From the NCBI GenBank assembly GCA_032718475.1, contig JAUCBJ010006739.1, positions 1 to 42,767 on the forward strand: a stretch of DNA of 42,767 nt. Direction: 5' to 3'. Below the pieces are notes generated by a model. That model did no database searches. It saw only the letters and a program-made list of their open reading frames with translations, and was not told the origin of the DNA. The stretch comes from Nemertoderma westbladi. Lineage: Eukaryota > Xenacoelomorpha > Nemertodermatida > Nemertodermatidae. The position numbers and the translations under genes were made by a program. Positions 31,428 through 41,442 of the stretch are shown here, in pieces (the stretch's first letter is position 1; each line of letters opens with the position of its first letter).

Positions 31428-34424
31428 GTGCATTCGGTATACCGAACACACCCTCGGTGTGCCCAAAACACACCAGTACTGGTACTAGTGTGTTTTGGGT
31501 GTGTTATAAATATATTTATCCGTGGTCCGTCACCCCCGCGGACCACCCCGGGTCCATCACCATCGCCGGGCCCGCGGACTGCCCCGGGTCCGTCGCCCAC
31601 GCCGGGTCCACGGACCGCCCCGGGTCCGTCACCCTCACCGGGCCCGCGGACCGCCCCGGCTCCGTCGCAGACTTCCCAAGTATCCTTAACACTATGGAAT
31701 GTGGAGGGCCTGAACACTGTTTTAAACCTATCTCACAACGACGTAGTTTTTAGTTCAGACGTTTTACTATTAACGGAAACAATGTTAACGCAAACTCTAA
31801 ACATTCCTGATTTTTATGTCTACAAATCACTGGCTACTATGCCTACCGGAAGGGGGCGCCCCATGGGCGGTCTAACCGTGGCAGTAAAACCCCACCTCAA
31901 CCCGAAAGAGTTAGCGAAAGAAGATTCGTACATTATAGTCTCAACAGATACTGGTTTATATGTCTGCTGCTATTTCCCGCCATCCACCTCACTAATCGAC
32001 TTCATTGTGGGGATATCAGAGATGCTCAGCCACATTCCAAGTGATTTCTCCGGCGACATCACAATTGGTGGCGACTTCAACGCTAGACTCGACACGGACA
32101 ACAACGAAAAAGCTGCGGCGCTGCTGGATTTGATGGAAGACGCAGAGCTCTTCCTACAAACTGACCCATCATCACCCACTTATATATGCCACAACAGAAG
32201 CAGCACAGTAGACGCAATATTTGCAACCAAACATGCCACATCGGTCTCTTATTCCGCCAATCCACTCCGGAAACACATCCCAATATCTGCAATATGGAAG
32301 ACCGATTATCCAGCTTCCAAAGAACTGCATGAAGAAGTACGGACTCACAAGAAACGGATGATTGACATCGCCAAACTCCAGAACGACAACCGTATCCAAG
32401 AAGCCAACAGTCTGCTCCAGATTGGAGCCATCGACGATGCCTACGAGAAGCTGACAAGCACCATGCGAGCAGCTGCGCCTGACTGCCAGTTACACAGCCA
32501 TACGGCTAAGCCATGGTTTGACTCGGAGTGTTTTACCAAACGCCGAGAGGTATTATCTTTAAACGCCAGAGCCAAGACTGACCCCACAGTCCGAGAACAC
32601 CTTGGCGAAGTCAAACGGGACTATAAAGGTCTATTGTCAAACAAATGCGACACATTCGCAAAGAAGATGGAGGATAAACTAATAGCGGAGGCCGAGCAGC
32701 AACCGTATCGATGGTCCAAAACGAGGAAGAACAGGAGCAGTTGCCCGGTTCCACTAGAAACCTGGGAGTCCCAGTTTGCTAACATTCTCTCAGCCAACCC
32801 CAATCACGAGTTAGATCTCGACGACAACTCGGACAGTGACCTCGCAGACGATGCTGAACCACACGGCCTCGAATATATCACAACAGAAACCGAACCCCCA
32901 TTCACTCCAGACGAGGTTGAATCCGCCATGCGTGGAAAGAAATCTGGAAAATCCGGAGGTCCAGACAAGGTACCCTATGAACTTTTCCAAGCTGCAATCC
33001 CCGTAGTTCTACTTCTCTGGACCACACTACTAAACATCTGTCTCGCTTCTGGCAATTTAGTTACTTGCTGGAAGAACAGCATCATGATGGTCCTCTACAA
33101 GGGCAATGGGTCCCGGTCAAATCCAGATTCCTATAGAGGAATCGCACTGCTCTGCAACGCCTTCAAAATCCTAACGAGTCTGGTAGAGAAACGCGTCCGC
33201 AGTCGTGTTTCCCATCGTATCCCACCTGAACAGTTCGGATTTATGCCGGGAAAGTCCACAACATTGCCATTATCACAATTAATAAAACAAATTCACGAGA
33301 ATCTATCCTCTCCTAAGAAGCCATTATACGCTGTTTATATTGACTTCCGCAAAGCATTCGATTCAGTACCCAGATCCAAGTTACTATTTAAACTCCGGTT
33401 TCATTTCAACATTAGGGGCAACCTTTATATGTTAATAAAATGCATCTTAAAGATCAACTACATACAAATCTTCGACGGCCTCAGAAAGTCGAAAATAGTC
33501 GAGCAAACACGGGGAGTTCTTCAGGGAGACAGTCTCAGCCCCCTGCTGTTTATTCTGTTCATATTTGACATTGTCAGCCACATTAAACGTGCAATTGCCC
33601 ACATCGGTAAACTCATAATATTGCTCTTCGCCGACGATCTCTTGTTTTACGGAGACTCCCGGGAGGCAGCGCAGGCCGGGCTCGATGCGGTCGCAGTTTG
33701 GTCGGCAAAAAACGGTCTTGACGTGAACCTAACGAAAACCAAAATTATGAAGTTCCGTCGTGGCGGTCGCCTCGCCAATGCCGACAAGTTCACGTACAAC
33801 GGAAACCCGGTCGAGATTGTCAACTCTTACAAATATCTCGGCATCACCCTGCAGACGACTCTAAGTTTCTCGAAGCATGTAGCGGCAACTATGTGCAAAG
33901 CAGTCATGGCCATCCACTCAATTAACAAACCCGAACTGCTATCACTTACTACATCTATCAAATTGTTCCAGATAAAGATTTTACCAATCGCCCTCTATGG
34001 TTGCAGGGAAATCTGGCCGTTCCTTACTGTAGCCAATATGATCGCAATCGACAAGATTAAATCTACTTACTTAAAGAAAGCGCTTTGCCTACACAAGTCA
34101 ACCCACAACCGGCTAGTCATTGCACTCTGTAATGAACGGACTCTCGTCGCAGACATCGTCTCCAAACTCCGTCTTCCACTAACTGCAAACTATAATAGCT
34201 ACAGGGACATCGTAGCTCTCAAAACCAGCGAAATCCCCACCGGTTTCTGGCAGTCGCTCGGGTTCACTGACCGCAGTTGGTGTGGCCCAAACCGTAGACA
34301 GCGGCACGTGACCACGCGCTTCAGCGTGCACGGTTTTCACCACCGTATCTGTAAAAGCTTTTGTGGGATAACTGATTCGTTTGCCTTGCTGGCCAGTTCC
34401 CCCCTGGTCGCTAGAATACTCTAA
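31428..34424 (+). CDS. Non-LTR retrotransposon endonuclease / reverse transcriptase (LINE ORF2)
   Basis: A single frame open from 31413 to the stop at 34424. Residues numbered from 31428. An APE-type endonuclease spans about 86-290: Asn91 in LWNVEGL, Glu117 in LLTETM, GGDFNAR (214-220), TY (251-252), Asp262 in TVDAIFA and His283. The reverse transcriptase (about 545-810) has SYRGIALL, YIDFRKAF with Asp639, GVLQGDSLSPLLF (696-708), FADD (734-737) and YKYLGITL. All catalytic motifs are present, so the copy is young or only recently dead. The element copies itself by target-primed reverse transcription. The clade is not assigned. Oddities: no ATG precedes Met119, which lies inside the endonuclease; residues 38-80 are a Pro-rich translation of a 36-bp repeat; and the C-terminus ends without the CCHC motif common in such proteins, so both ends may be altered. 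Confidence 0.9.
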   Translation: MHSVYRTHPRCAQNTPVLVLVCFGCVINIFIRGPSPPRTTPGPSPSPGPRTAPGPSPTPGPRTAPGPSPSPGPRTAPAPSQTSQVSLTLWNVEGLNTVLNLSHNDVVFSSDVLLLTETMLTQTLNIPDFYVYKSLATMPTGRGRPMGGLTVAVKPHLNPKELAKEDSYIIVSTDTGLYVCCYFPPSTSLIDFIVGISEMLSHIPSDFSGDITIGGDFNARLDTDNNEKAAALLDLMEDAELFLQTDPSSPTYICHNRSSTVDAIFATKHATSVSYSANPLRKHIPISAIWKTDYPASKELHEEVRTHKKRMIDIAKLQNDNRIQEANSLLQIGAIDDAYEKLTSTMRAAAPDCQLHSHTAKPWFDSECFTKRREVLSLNARAKTDPTVREHLGEVKRDYKGLLSNKCDTFAKKMEDKLIAEAEQQPYRWSKTRKNRSSCPVPLETWESQFANILSANPNHELDLDDNSDSDLADDAEPHGLEYITTETEPPFTPDEVESAMRGKKSGKSGGPDKVPYELFQAAIPVVLLLWTTLLNICLASGNLVTCWKNSIMMVLYKGNGSRSNPDSYRGIALLCNAFKILTSLVEKRVRSRVSHRIPPEQFGFMPGKSTTLPLSQLIKQIHENLSSPKKPLYAVYIDFRKAFDSVPRSKLLFKLRFHFNIRGNLYMLIKCILKINYIQIFDGLRKSKIVEQTRGVLQGDSLSPLLFILFIFDIVSHIKRAIAHIGKLIILLFADDLLFYGDSREAAQAGLDAVAVWSAKNGLDVNLTKTKIMKFRRGGRLANADKFTYNGNPVEIVNSYKYLGITLQTTLSFSKHVAATMCKAVMAIHSINKPELLSLTTSIKLFQIKILPIALYGCREIWPFLTVANMIAIDKIKSTYLKKALCLHKSTHNRLVIALCNERTLVADIVSKLRLPLTANYNSYRDIVALKTSEIPTGFWQSLGFTDRSWCGPNRRQRHVTTRFSVHGFHHRICKSFCGITDSFALLASSPLVARIL
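31433..31499 (+). other. Palindrome and 12-bp stem-loop before the LINE ORF
   Basis: TTCGGTATACCGAA (31433-31446) is a perfect palindrome. CCCAAAACACAC (31462-31473) pairs perfectly with GTGTGTTTTGGG (31488-31499) around a 14-nt loop. Both precede the endonuclease region and may be 5' UTR or promoter structure of the element, or the insertion boundary. Confidence 0.7.
31539..31677. repeat. 36-bp GC-rich tandem repeat
   Basis: About four copies of a 36-bp unit around CGGACCGCCCCGGGTCCGTC, giving RTAPGPSPSPGP repeats in the LINE frame. It is strikingly GC-rich compared with its surroundings. It may be a subterminal 5' repeat of the element or a linker between a lost ORF1 and the endonuclease. 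Confidence 0.9.
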
Positions 34425-35611
34425 AAGGGATCTATAGGTAAAATAGTGCAAGCTACCAGCTTATTGGCTGATGGGCTGTACGAAGGTATCTGGGTTCTGT
34501 TCGATCAGCCAACCAGCTTAGGGAGGTTGCCTTAGCCCTGCTGTCCGTATCGGCCAATAGAATTTGAGTGGGCGTTGATTTTGACCTATCCCAGAGCTAC
34601 TGAACTGAATTTCCTATCTTTATGCTCATCCTCTGTGTTGGACGGGAGCTTCGGGGAATAAGGGTAGTTGGTATCCTCGTATAGTTATTCTAGTCATATG
34701 ATTCTTCATATGATTCTGTTGTTGTGCTCCCATTTTTCGCCATAACACCGGCTTTTGGGAAGAACTCCAGTAAAACTGCTTAAATTATCGAAAGTATAAC
34801 TGTTACCTCACTAAACTCACTTACTTACCTAATCTCACTTAATTTAACTGCACTAATCATATTGTTTGTACTGTTATTTACCGTCAGTTATTAATTGTAT
34901 AGATTTGTTGATGAATTATTGCCCTTTGGAGAATACGGATAAATCACCCAAAATTCCCAATTTTCTTGATACACTACAGGTTAGAGAGACAGGCTATACA
35001 TAACAATTGCGATTTATATCAATGTGGTGTGTATTGAATCTAATGTTATTTAGCAGACCCTACATGAGTCAATTGCTGCTCTCTTTATGTGTGATCAAGT
35101 TTACTGACGGTCGGCAGAATAGTGTGCGTGAGTGTGATTGGTAACAAAGCATTTCCTAAAGAATGCGCCTTATACTTTAATTATAAGCATTATCGTTGCG
35201 TTTAGTATAAGTCCTAGCTCTGTTTAAATAGATAGAGCGCCACGTCCTAAAGGAACTGTTAATATTTCCCGAAAGCCAATAATATCTGTCAGAAATTAAT
35301 TATTAACGATCTATCGAATAATACAGTAGGTTTACACTGCAACCTTACACTGCAATAATAAAATTTAAGCATCCGAATTCAGCCTCCCGGGTGTAGATCC
35401 ATCGGGTGAATGATCGCGCATGGGCTGACTTCGGCTAATGTTTTGTTTATTAGCATAAAATATTGTCGTATGCTAAAGGTGTTTTAATTAACTAAAAGAC
35501 ATATAAATTTTGGCAGGTTAAACTGCTAAAGGTCTTCAAAAGCGCGAACAGTAACAGTTATAAATCTTATTGCAGTAAGCAATAAGGTTGCAAAATACCG
35601 TAGTGACCGGT
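34425..35611. other. Non-coding: LINE 3' end and/or LTR element 5' region
   Basis: No ORF or known RNA. The LINE's 3' end should lie here, but no poly(A) or microsatellite tail was identified. The 5' LTR of the BEL/Pao element should lie somewhere in 34425-37806. Without the 3' LTR in view I cannot place it. Confidence 0.5.
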
Positions 35612-35750
35612 AAATCTGAACCGGTACTTCTGTAGGTCAGTAGGCCCAACTGCCAGAACCGGTACTGCTGTAGGTCCGTAGGTCCAACTGCCAGAACCGG
35701 TACTTCTGTAGGTCTGTAGGCCCAACTGTCCTAACCGGTACTGCTGTATC
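35612..35750. repeat. 38-bp minisatellite
   Basis: Three to four copies of a 38-bp unit containing ACCGGTACTTCTGTAGGTC and CCCAACTGCCAGA. The AACTG landmarks are at 35648, 35686 and 35724. Confidence 0.9.
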
Positions 35751-35919
35751 AGTACATTAGTATTATTCGAATTTGATTAGTGTATACCGGTAGGTCTTAG
35801 TACTTAATCAGGGACTGCAGCCCTGAATTTTTATTGAGATTCTACTTATTTCTGTCGGTTTTATTTACTAGTAGGCTAATATTGAGCAGAAGGCGTGTGA
35901 CCCTGCTCAGATTGTTCAG

Positions 35920-36495
35920 ATAATTGTAGGCTGAGCTGCTGTCTGACTGTTGTTGGGTTTGGAGAGATTACGGCGTGTGTAGAGTTTGTCTGATAAAGTG
36001 CCGTTAGTAAGTTGGGGCAGCCATATGCTGTAAGGTCAATCCCCTCTTAAAGAATAAGTCGTACTACCGTGTTAGAACGCATACTAACTAACTGTTTCAG
36101 AATCTGCATATACTGTAGTTTATTTAGGCTTGATCGTAGTCTGCCAGTGTTTTAGCCTGTGTTTGTTTGTGTGGTCTGTTCAGGTACCGTAATAGTTATT
36201 ACTCAGATATTTTGTAGGCTGGATTGTTGTCTAGCTATTATTAGGTCTGAAGAGATTGCTGTGTGTGTGGAGTTTGTCTGATAAAGTGCGGTTAGTAAGT
36301 TGGGGCAGCCATATGCTGTAAGGTCAATCCCCTCTTAAAGAATAAGTCGTACTACCGTGTTAGAACGCATACTAACTAACCATTTCAGAATCTACACGTA
36401 CGGTAGTTTATTTAGGCTTGGTGGTAGTCTGCCAGCGTTTGGTTTGTATTTTGTTTGAGTATTCTGTACGGGTAGCGTAATATTTATTATTCAGA
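35920..36495. repeat. 288-bp tandem duplication
   Basis: Two adjacent copies offset by 288 bp. GAGTTTGTCTGATAAAGTG occurs at 35982 and 36270, followed in both by about 100 nearly identical bases including GGCAGCCATATGCTGTAAGG and CCCCTCTTAAAGAATAAG. It lies upstream of gag and may be an LTR or leader duplication of the BEL/Pao element. Confidence 0.88.
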
Positions 36496-37425
36496 GTTTA
36501 TGCGATTATTCGCAACATTCATGTCCCCAAGTTTATTCCTACAGTAATTGTGCTTGTTATACATACCGTTATAGTTAAATTAACCCCGGTACTACACGGG
36601 CTGCTTGGCGTAGGACAAGACTGGTGACGTTGTGCTCTGGTCACTCCAGCAGATGCCGTGGTTCTTTTAACTGTTCAAGTATATTTAACTACTGATTATT
36701 TGTTATACCGGTACTTGTACCTAATTTAGGGTTTAGCGTACAGTGCTTCCGAGAGTAATTAGTGTGTAGGCAGTATATTTGTGTTGTAAAGTGGTTGATA
36801 GGCACATTCGTTAGCTCTATTAACTTCTGGGTAGGAACACTCCGTGATACATAACGTAGTACCTATAGCGATACGGTTATAGGTCGTCAGGCGGTGGTAT
36901 TTTCCTATCTGGACAGTGCAATATATTTACTACTACTTATTATTTCAAATACCGTAGTACCCTGTCCGTTGTAATAACCAGAAATCTAACCCTTTGTTAG
37001 GCTGGTTTGTAGACTTCCTGTAAAATTACCCTAAAAAATTCGTACGTAATATTTTTGTTGTGTTTAATTAGAGATTTAATCTCACCCATATCGTAAGTAA
37101 TTTGTAGTATTAAGTAACTTAGGTAAATTAGAATTATCAGTTTTAGTGTCTCAACAAGTAACACTTCACTGAGAGCGCACAGCTTCTGTGTAGTGACTCC
37201 CCCAGAAATAATAACATTTATTTCAAATATTGACAAAACCCATTTAAACGGGTATATATCTATTATAAATCAACTCAAACGATTTATAAATAGTAGGCCT
37301 GCCATACAATAACTAGGTCTTAATATCAGTTGAACTACTGCTTAAATAACGGTAATAAAGTAAGTTAAAGTATCCAAGTAACCCTAAAATATTCAGAAAT
37401 TCAATTATTCTAAAAATAATTGACA
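36496..37425. other. Presumed BEL/Pao leader, non-coding
   Basis: No ORF of note. ACCGGTA motifs recur. No primer-binding site could be fixed. Confidence 0.4.
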
Positions 37426-37671
37426 TACCGGTATTTACCATAGGCTTATTATATTTATCTCTATAAATTTGAGCTGAAATCATACCGGTACTCTGTAATT
37501 AATCTAGTCTGTAATTATACTTATATATACTATAAGTGTAAGCTGTATACCGGTATTCACTATAGGCCTACTATATATTTATATATATTTGTGCTAAAAT
37601 TATATACCGGTACTCTGTGACAAATCTAGTCTGTAATAATACTTATATATATTATAAGCATACCGGTATTC
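37426..37671. repeat. Degenerate 113-122-bp tandem duplication
   Basis: TACCGGTATT starts at 37426, 37548 and 37661. The intervals share ATACCGGTACTCTGT and AATCTAGTCTGTAAT and an AT-rich TATATA core. It ends about 135 bp before the gag start. Confidence 0.8.
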
Positions 37672-37806
37672 TAATATATTGTATATATATCACGTTACAC
37701 CGAGTAACGGTATCGGTAATAAATCGCTAGGCTTGCGGTCATACTGAATTACCAGACTTGCTTTAACTGAAACTATAGTAGTAGACATTCAACTGTATAG
37801 CTAAAC

Positions 37807-40800
37807 ATGTCTGACACTCAGCAAAACCTGTCAGACAGTCTGATCGATACAACTATCTGTGACTCAGATAGGAGTGTGGAGCGATTAAGAAAGGAGTTCA
37901 GCTCACCTCCTACTGCAAAAAAGGTCATCCCTCCAGTAGTATCAGACCCTAGGCTAATCCACCATAGGTCCATCATAGGCACTCGGGCACAGGTCAAACG
38001 GAACCAAGAGGCAGTTATCCCATCGCAGCAACATCTTGGTCAAGAACCTACTTCCCAGCGACCCGATAGCTCCAGCAGTTCGGATACTGTAGAGCTGACC
38101 CCCGAACGCGGAGTGCAGATGGCTGCTACAGTCTACTCGGACCCCCTTCTTACCCTTCCTGCTGCAGTGCTAACTACTATATTCATTGCGGTGGAGGAAC
38201 ATCAAGCCGACTGGGCGAGGAATAAGCGAGCGACCCAAGATAATTATGCGGGATACGCCAGGGAAGAATTAATGTCTATTGTCGAGTCACAATGGAACTT
38301 TCCCGGACTCGGACTCCCGTTGGATCTGTCCGAGGCTACTTGGGAAGATATACACAGGATGGGAGTGGCAAAAGATACAATGGATCCAGCTGTTTGGAAG
38401 AGGTCGGCAGCAGGATATGTGCAGGGATTCTTAGGCTCCTTGGAGCGATTGGAAGAACAACTGTTTCGACAACCTCAAGGACCTCAAGAGCAGGAAGAGC
38501 TGCTATACCAAATACGCGAAAGAACCCTACGCATACGACTAATCCTCTCAGCATTTGAGGAAACTTCCAAAAGAAGACAGGACACGTCGCTGCAGGTTGC
38601 TGTCAAAACTTGGTTACATCGGGTAGATCTTAAAGTACAGGAAACGGCCCAGTGGAAATCCCAGCTGGCTGAGAGATCAACCTATGAAGAACAAACTGAT
38701 ATCACCCTTTCTCAAGCGGAAAGCGAAGAGACCGCCGAGAAACCGCGAACTAGAGACGCTATCGACATTTATTTGTCCGACTATCAGCGATTCCTAGGAG
38801 ACGAAGAGTTGAGGAGACGGCTGTCTGGACTTTCCCCTAATAGTGAAGGAACCAAGCTTGTGTTGGACTCAATCGATGCGGAAATGTTAGCTGCAAACCA
38901 AGCTGAATGTGATGAAAAACTCCGCCTCACTAGAGTCCGAGAAGAACAAGTAAAGAAAGAATGGATAGAGAAAAGAAAGGTGGCAGCAGCAGCGGCAGCA
39001 GAAGCAGAAGCCGAAAGAAAAGCGGCAGAAGCAGAAGCCGAAAGAAAGTCGGCAGAAGCAGAAGCCGAAAGAAAAGCGGCAGAAGCAGAAGCCGAAAGAA
39101 AGTCGGCAAAAGCAGAAGCCGAAAGAAAGGCGGCAGAAGCAGAAGCAGAAGCCGAAAGAAAGGCAGCAGAAGCAGAAGCGGAAAGAAAAGCAGCAGTGGC
39201 AGAAGCAGAAGCAGAAGCCGAAAGAAAGGCGGCAGAAGCAGAAGCAGAAAGAAAAGCAGCAGTGGCAGAAGCAGAACGTAGAGCTTCTGAGGAGACTATC
39301 CAATTGGAGTTGGAAAATCTGCAAGAGACGCAAGACAGTATAAATAAACAGTTTACTGCTAATCAAATGCAGATGATGAGAAAATCTACTCCCAAGCGCC
39401 AGGGATACACATCCTCGGAGGAAGGCGAGACTACCGATCCTGAAGGCGGAGGAAATAGATCTCATCTAAGTAGGCGTAGAAAAACATCTTATCGTCGCAA
39501 ATTGCCTGATTTGCCCCCAGCTGTTAGAAGACAGCTAGCTAGCACAGACTTGAGTAGTATAGAACCTACAGCCCAAAGTATTAAGGTCCAAAGACTCTCT
39601 ACAATAGTTGATGAGCCTGAGATAATTAGGCCAGTCGTTCCCAAAGTCACTTCTGTGTTAGAGACCCCTGTACTTCCAGAGCTTAACTCTAAATTCCCTT
39701 TACATAGTACTACACTGCCTGTACCCGGTGGAACAGTCCAAGAGAATATCCCTGTCCAGATAGCAGAGAGAGAAATCAAAAATTTGTCTCCCGTCGTCCC
39801 GCGTCAGCCCGCTACTATGTTGGCGACTCCCGCTTCGGCGGTTGAGTGGGTGGAAGAGGGACGGCGGGGGATGAATCTCCTGCTAGGACAGATGCAGGAG
39901 ACTGTCCACCAACTTAAGGGAACAGTGAGGGAAGGTAGAGCAGAGTTGCAAGAAGTGCAGCAAAGTATCGCGCTAGAACGCGACAAATTAGTCAATATAC
40001 AAAAGGGCATACCAATACCCCCTGTAACATTGTGTCAGCCTGTTAGGTCTGAAGTATTACATGCGCAAGGTGTGGAGCCTACACGCATCTATACTGCTAG
40101 TGAAGTTGAAACTCCTATAGCAAACCCTATTAAGGGTGATTATAGACCTGTTATTAATGATATTCCCTATAGACCTGATAATGATCCGAGAAATTTATAT
40201 ACCGATAATGCGATATTAAATAACACGATAGCCCAAGAAAGCTTTACGCGTCAGATGGCTAGAACAGAAGCCCGCCAAGCGGTCAAAGTGGGAGAGATCG
40301 TCAAATTCAATGGAGATGAGATGAAATGGTTACCTTTCAACGAATATTACAAAGATAGCATACAGAACTCTGTACTATCTAACGGAGAGAAACTTAGATT
40401 CCTCATCAAGTGCTTGGAAGGACCTCCCAAGTTAATGGCGTTAAAGTTTATTGGACATCCAGATGGATTAAGACAAGTTTGGGATACATTAAACATCAGG
40501 TATGGTAACAAGGATAACATAGCTAAGTATTTGTATGCAAAATTAGTAGCCCCCCGACACTTCCTTAGTAGCGGGATTATAGAGTTTTCCGATGAAATTC
40601 AAGAGATCTGTAGACAACTGGACTGGTTAGGTAAGTCGCATGAATATCAGAGTTCCATGGTTATTGGAGCAGTAGTCTCTACTTTACCAAAGGGTGGAGT
40701 ATGTACACGCTGGGACAAGAAAGTGTTGTACATGAATGAACAACAACGACGAAGTCCTACCATGGCTGATCTCATGTCTTTCTTAGATGGTGAAGTAAAA

Positions 40801-41442
40801 CTACAACTCATCAAGCAGTCCAGAGAGAAAACATCGGAAAATAAGGTAAGTGAGAAACCCACTTCTAGGAGAAGAGTAACACCGGTGTGTTACACTGACG
40901 ACGGCGAAAGCCAAGCTTCCCAAGAAGAGGACAGCGGGAAAGACACAGACCGATTTTATTATGTTGACAAAACCTCAAAGGACGTAAGTAAATACAAGGC
41001 TCGAAACAACGATAGGAGAGAACAGGTTGCCAAGACCCCTCCTCAGTCTCCTAACAGAACGCACCGAAGAAAACCCGAAGAAAAAACGAGAGTGCATCAA
41101 GTTAACCAAGGTAAAGTGAGTAACATCAAACCTAACTGTGCGCTGTGCGACGGGACCCACCGTTTGAGTGCGTGTGCTGAATTTCTAAAGAAATCCCTTG
41201 TAGACAGACGTACAGTCGTGTGGGACAAGCGGTTATGCTATAATTGCCTCAGACCAGGACATCAACGGCGAACCTGTTACTCAGACATAAAGTGTGCAAA
41301 GTGTGGCGCGAAACATCACATCTTGTTACACAGTGAGTTCGAACGAGACAAACAGAGTCAGGTAAGTGAGCCCGAACTACATGTCCAATTTAGTGACGTA
41401 AATGACACTGATCAAGAGTCTGAGATGGGTATTCTATACTGA
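37807..41442 (+). CDS. gag: BEL/Pao Gag polyprotein
   Basis: A complete 1211-residue ORF starting ATG at 37807. Gag forms the cytoplasmic virus-like particle that packages element RNA. Residues 1-390 are charged and partly helical. About 392-495 is an Ala/Glu/Arg/Lys-rich coiled-coil tract of AEAEAERK repeats. About 829-915 carries a DUF1759-like segment (VKFNGDEMKWLPFNEYY). The C-terminus has the BEL-type cysteine cluster: CALCDGTHRLSAC (near 1112), then the zinc knuckle CYNCLRPGHQRRTC (from residue 1144), then CAKCGAKHHILLH. At 1211 residues it is long for a gag because of the N-terminal extension and repeat tract. The ORF ends TGA at 41442, overlapping the pol frame by 41 bp. Antisense ORFs inside it are shadows. 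Confidence 0.9.
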   Translation: MSDTQQNLSDSLIDTTICDSDRSVERLRKEFSSPPTAKKVIPPVVSDPRLIHHRSIIGTRAQVKRNQEAVIPSQQHLGQEPTSQRPDSSSSSDTVELTPERGVQMAATVYSDPLLTLPAAVLTTIFIAVEEHQADWARNKRATQDNYAGYAREELMSIVESQWNFPGLGLPLDLSEATWEDIHRMGVAKDTMDPAVWKRSAAGYVQGFLGSLERLEEQLFRQPQGPQEQEELLYQIRERTLRIRLILSAFEETSKRRQDTSLQVAVKTWLHRVDLKVQETAQWKSQLAERSTYEEQTDITLSQAESEETAEKPRTRDAIDIYLSDYQRFLGDEELRRRLSGLSPNSEGTKLVLDSIDAEMLAANQAECDEKLRLTRVREEQVKKEWIEKRKVAAAAAAEAEAERKAAEAEAERKSAEAEAERKAAEAEAERKSAKAEAERKAAEAEAEAERKAAEAEAERKAAVAEAEAEAERKAAEAEAERKAAVAEAERRASEETIQLELENLQETQDSINKQFTANQMQMMRKSTPKRQGYTSSEEGETTDPEGGGNRSHLSRRRKTSYRRKLPDLPPAVRRQLASTDLSSIEPTAQSIKVQRLSTIVDEPEIIRPVVPKVTSVLETPVLPELNSKFPLHSTTLPVPGGTVQENIPVQIAEREIKNLSPVVPRQPATMLATPASAVEWVEEGRRGMNLLLGQMQETVHQLKGTVREGRAELQEVQQSIALERDKLVNIQKGIPIPPVTLCQPVRSEVLHAQGVEPTRIYTASEVETPIANPIKGDYRPVINDIPYRPDNDPRNLYTDNAILNNTIAQESFTRQMARTEARQAVKVGEIVKFNGDEMKWLPFNEYYKDSIQNSVLSNGEKLRFLIKCLEGPPKLMALKFIGHPDGLRQVWDTLNIRYGNKDNIAKYLYAKLVAPRHFLSSGIIEFSDEIQEICRQLDWLGKSHEYQSSMVIGAVVSTLPKGGVCTRWDKKVLYMNEQQRRSPTMADLMSFLDGEVKLQLIKQSREKTSENKVSEKPTSRRRVTPVCYTDDGESQASQEEDSGKDTDRFYYVDKTSKDVSKYKARNNDRREQVAKTPPQSPNRTHRRKPEEKTRVHQVNQGKVSNIKPNCALCDGTHRLSACAEFLKKSLVDRRTVVWDKRLCYNCLRPGHQRRTCYSDIKCAKCGAKHHILLHSEFERDKQSQVSEPELHVQFSDVNDTDQESEMGILY
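38979..39290 (+). repeat. 24-bp codon-level repeat inside gag
   Basis: Tandem GCAGAAGCAGAAGCCGAAAG units of 24 bp, with some 6-bp expansions and AAG/AAA variants. They encode AEAEAERK octapeptides, a long charged helix. Every length change keeps the frame. Confidence 0.95.

Noticed and set aside
31334-31717. Gly/Asp-rich minus-strand ORF of 127 residues
   Set aside because: It is the antisense reading of the 36-bp GC-rich repeat at the start of the LINE ORF.
31970-32803. Minus-strand ORFs inside the LINE
   Set aside because: They are antisense to the endonuclease and linker regions, which carry clear catalytic motifs on the plus strand.
36622-36640. TGGTGACG as a retrotransposon primer-binding site
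   Set aside because: It is not preceded by a CA-ended LTR terminus, and no 3' LTR is available to fix the LTR end.
38887-39465. Cys/Phe/Ser-rich minus-strand ORF of 192 residues
   Set aside because: It is the antisense shadow of the 24-bp repeat in gag.
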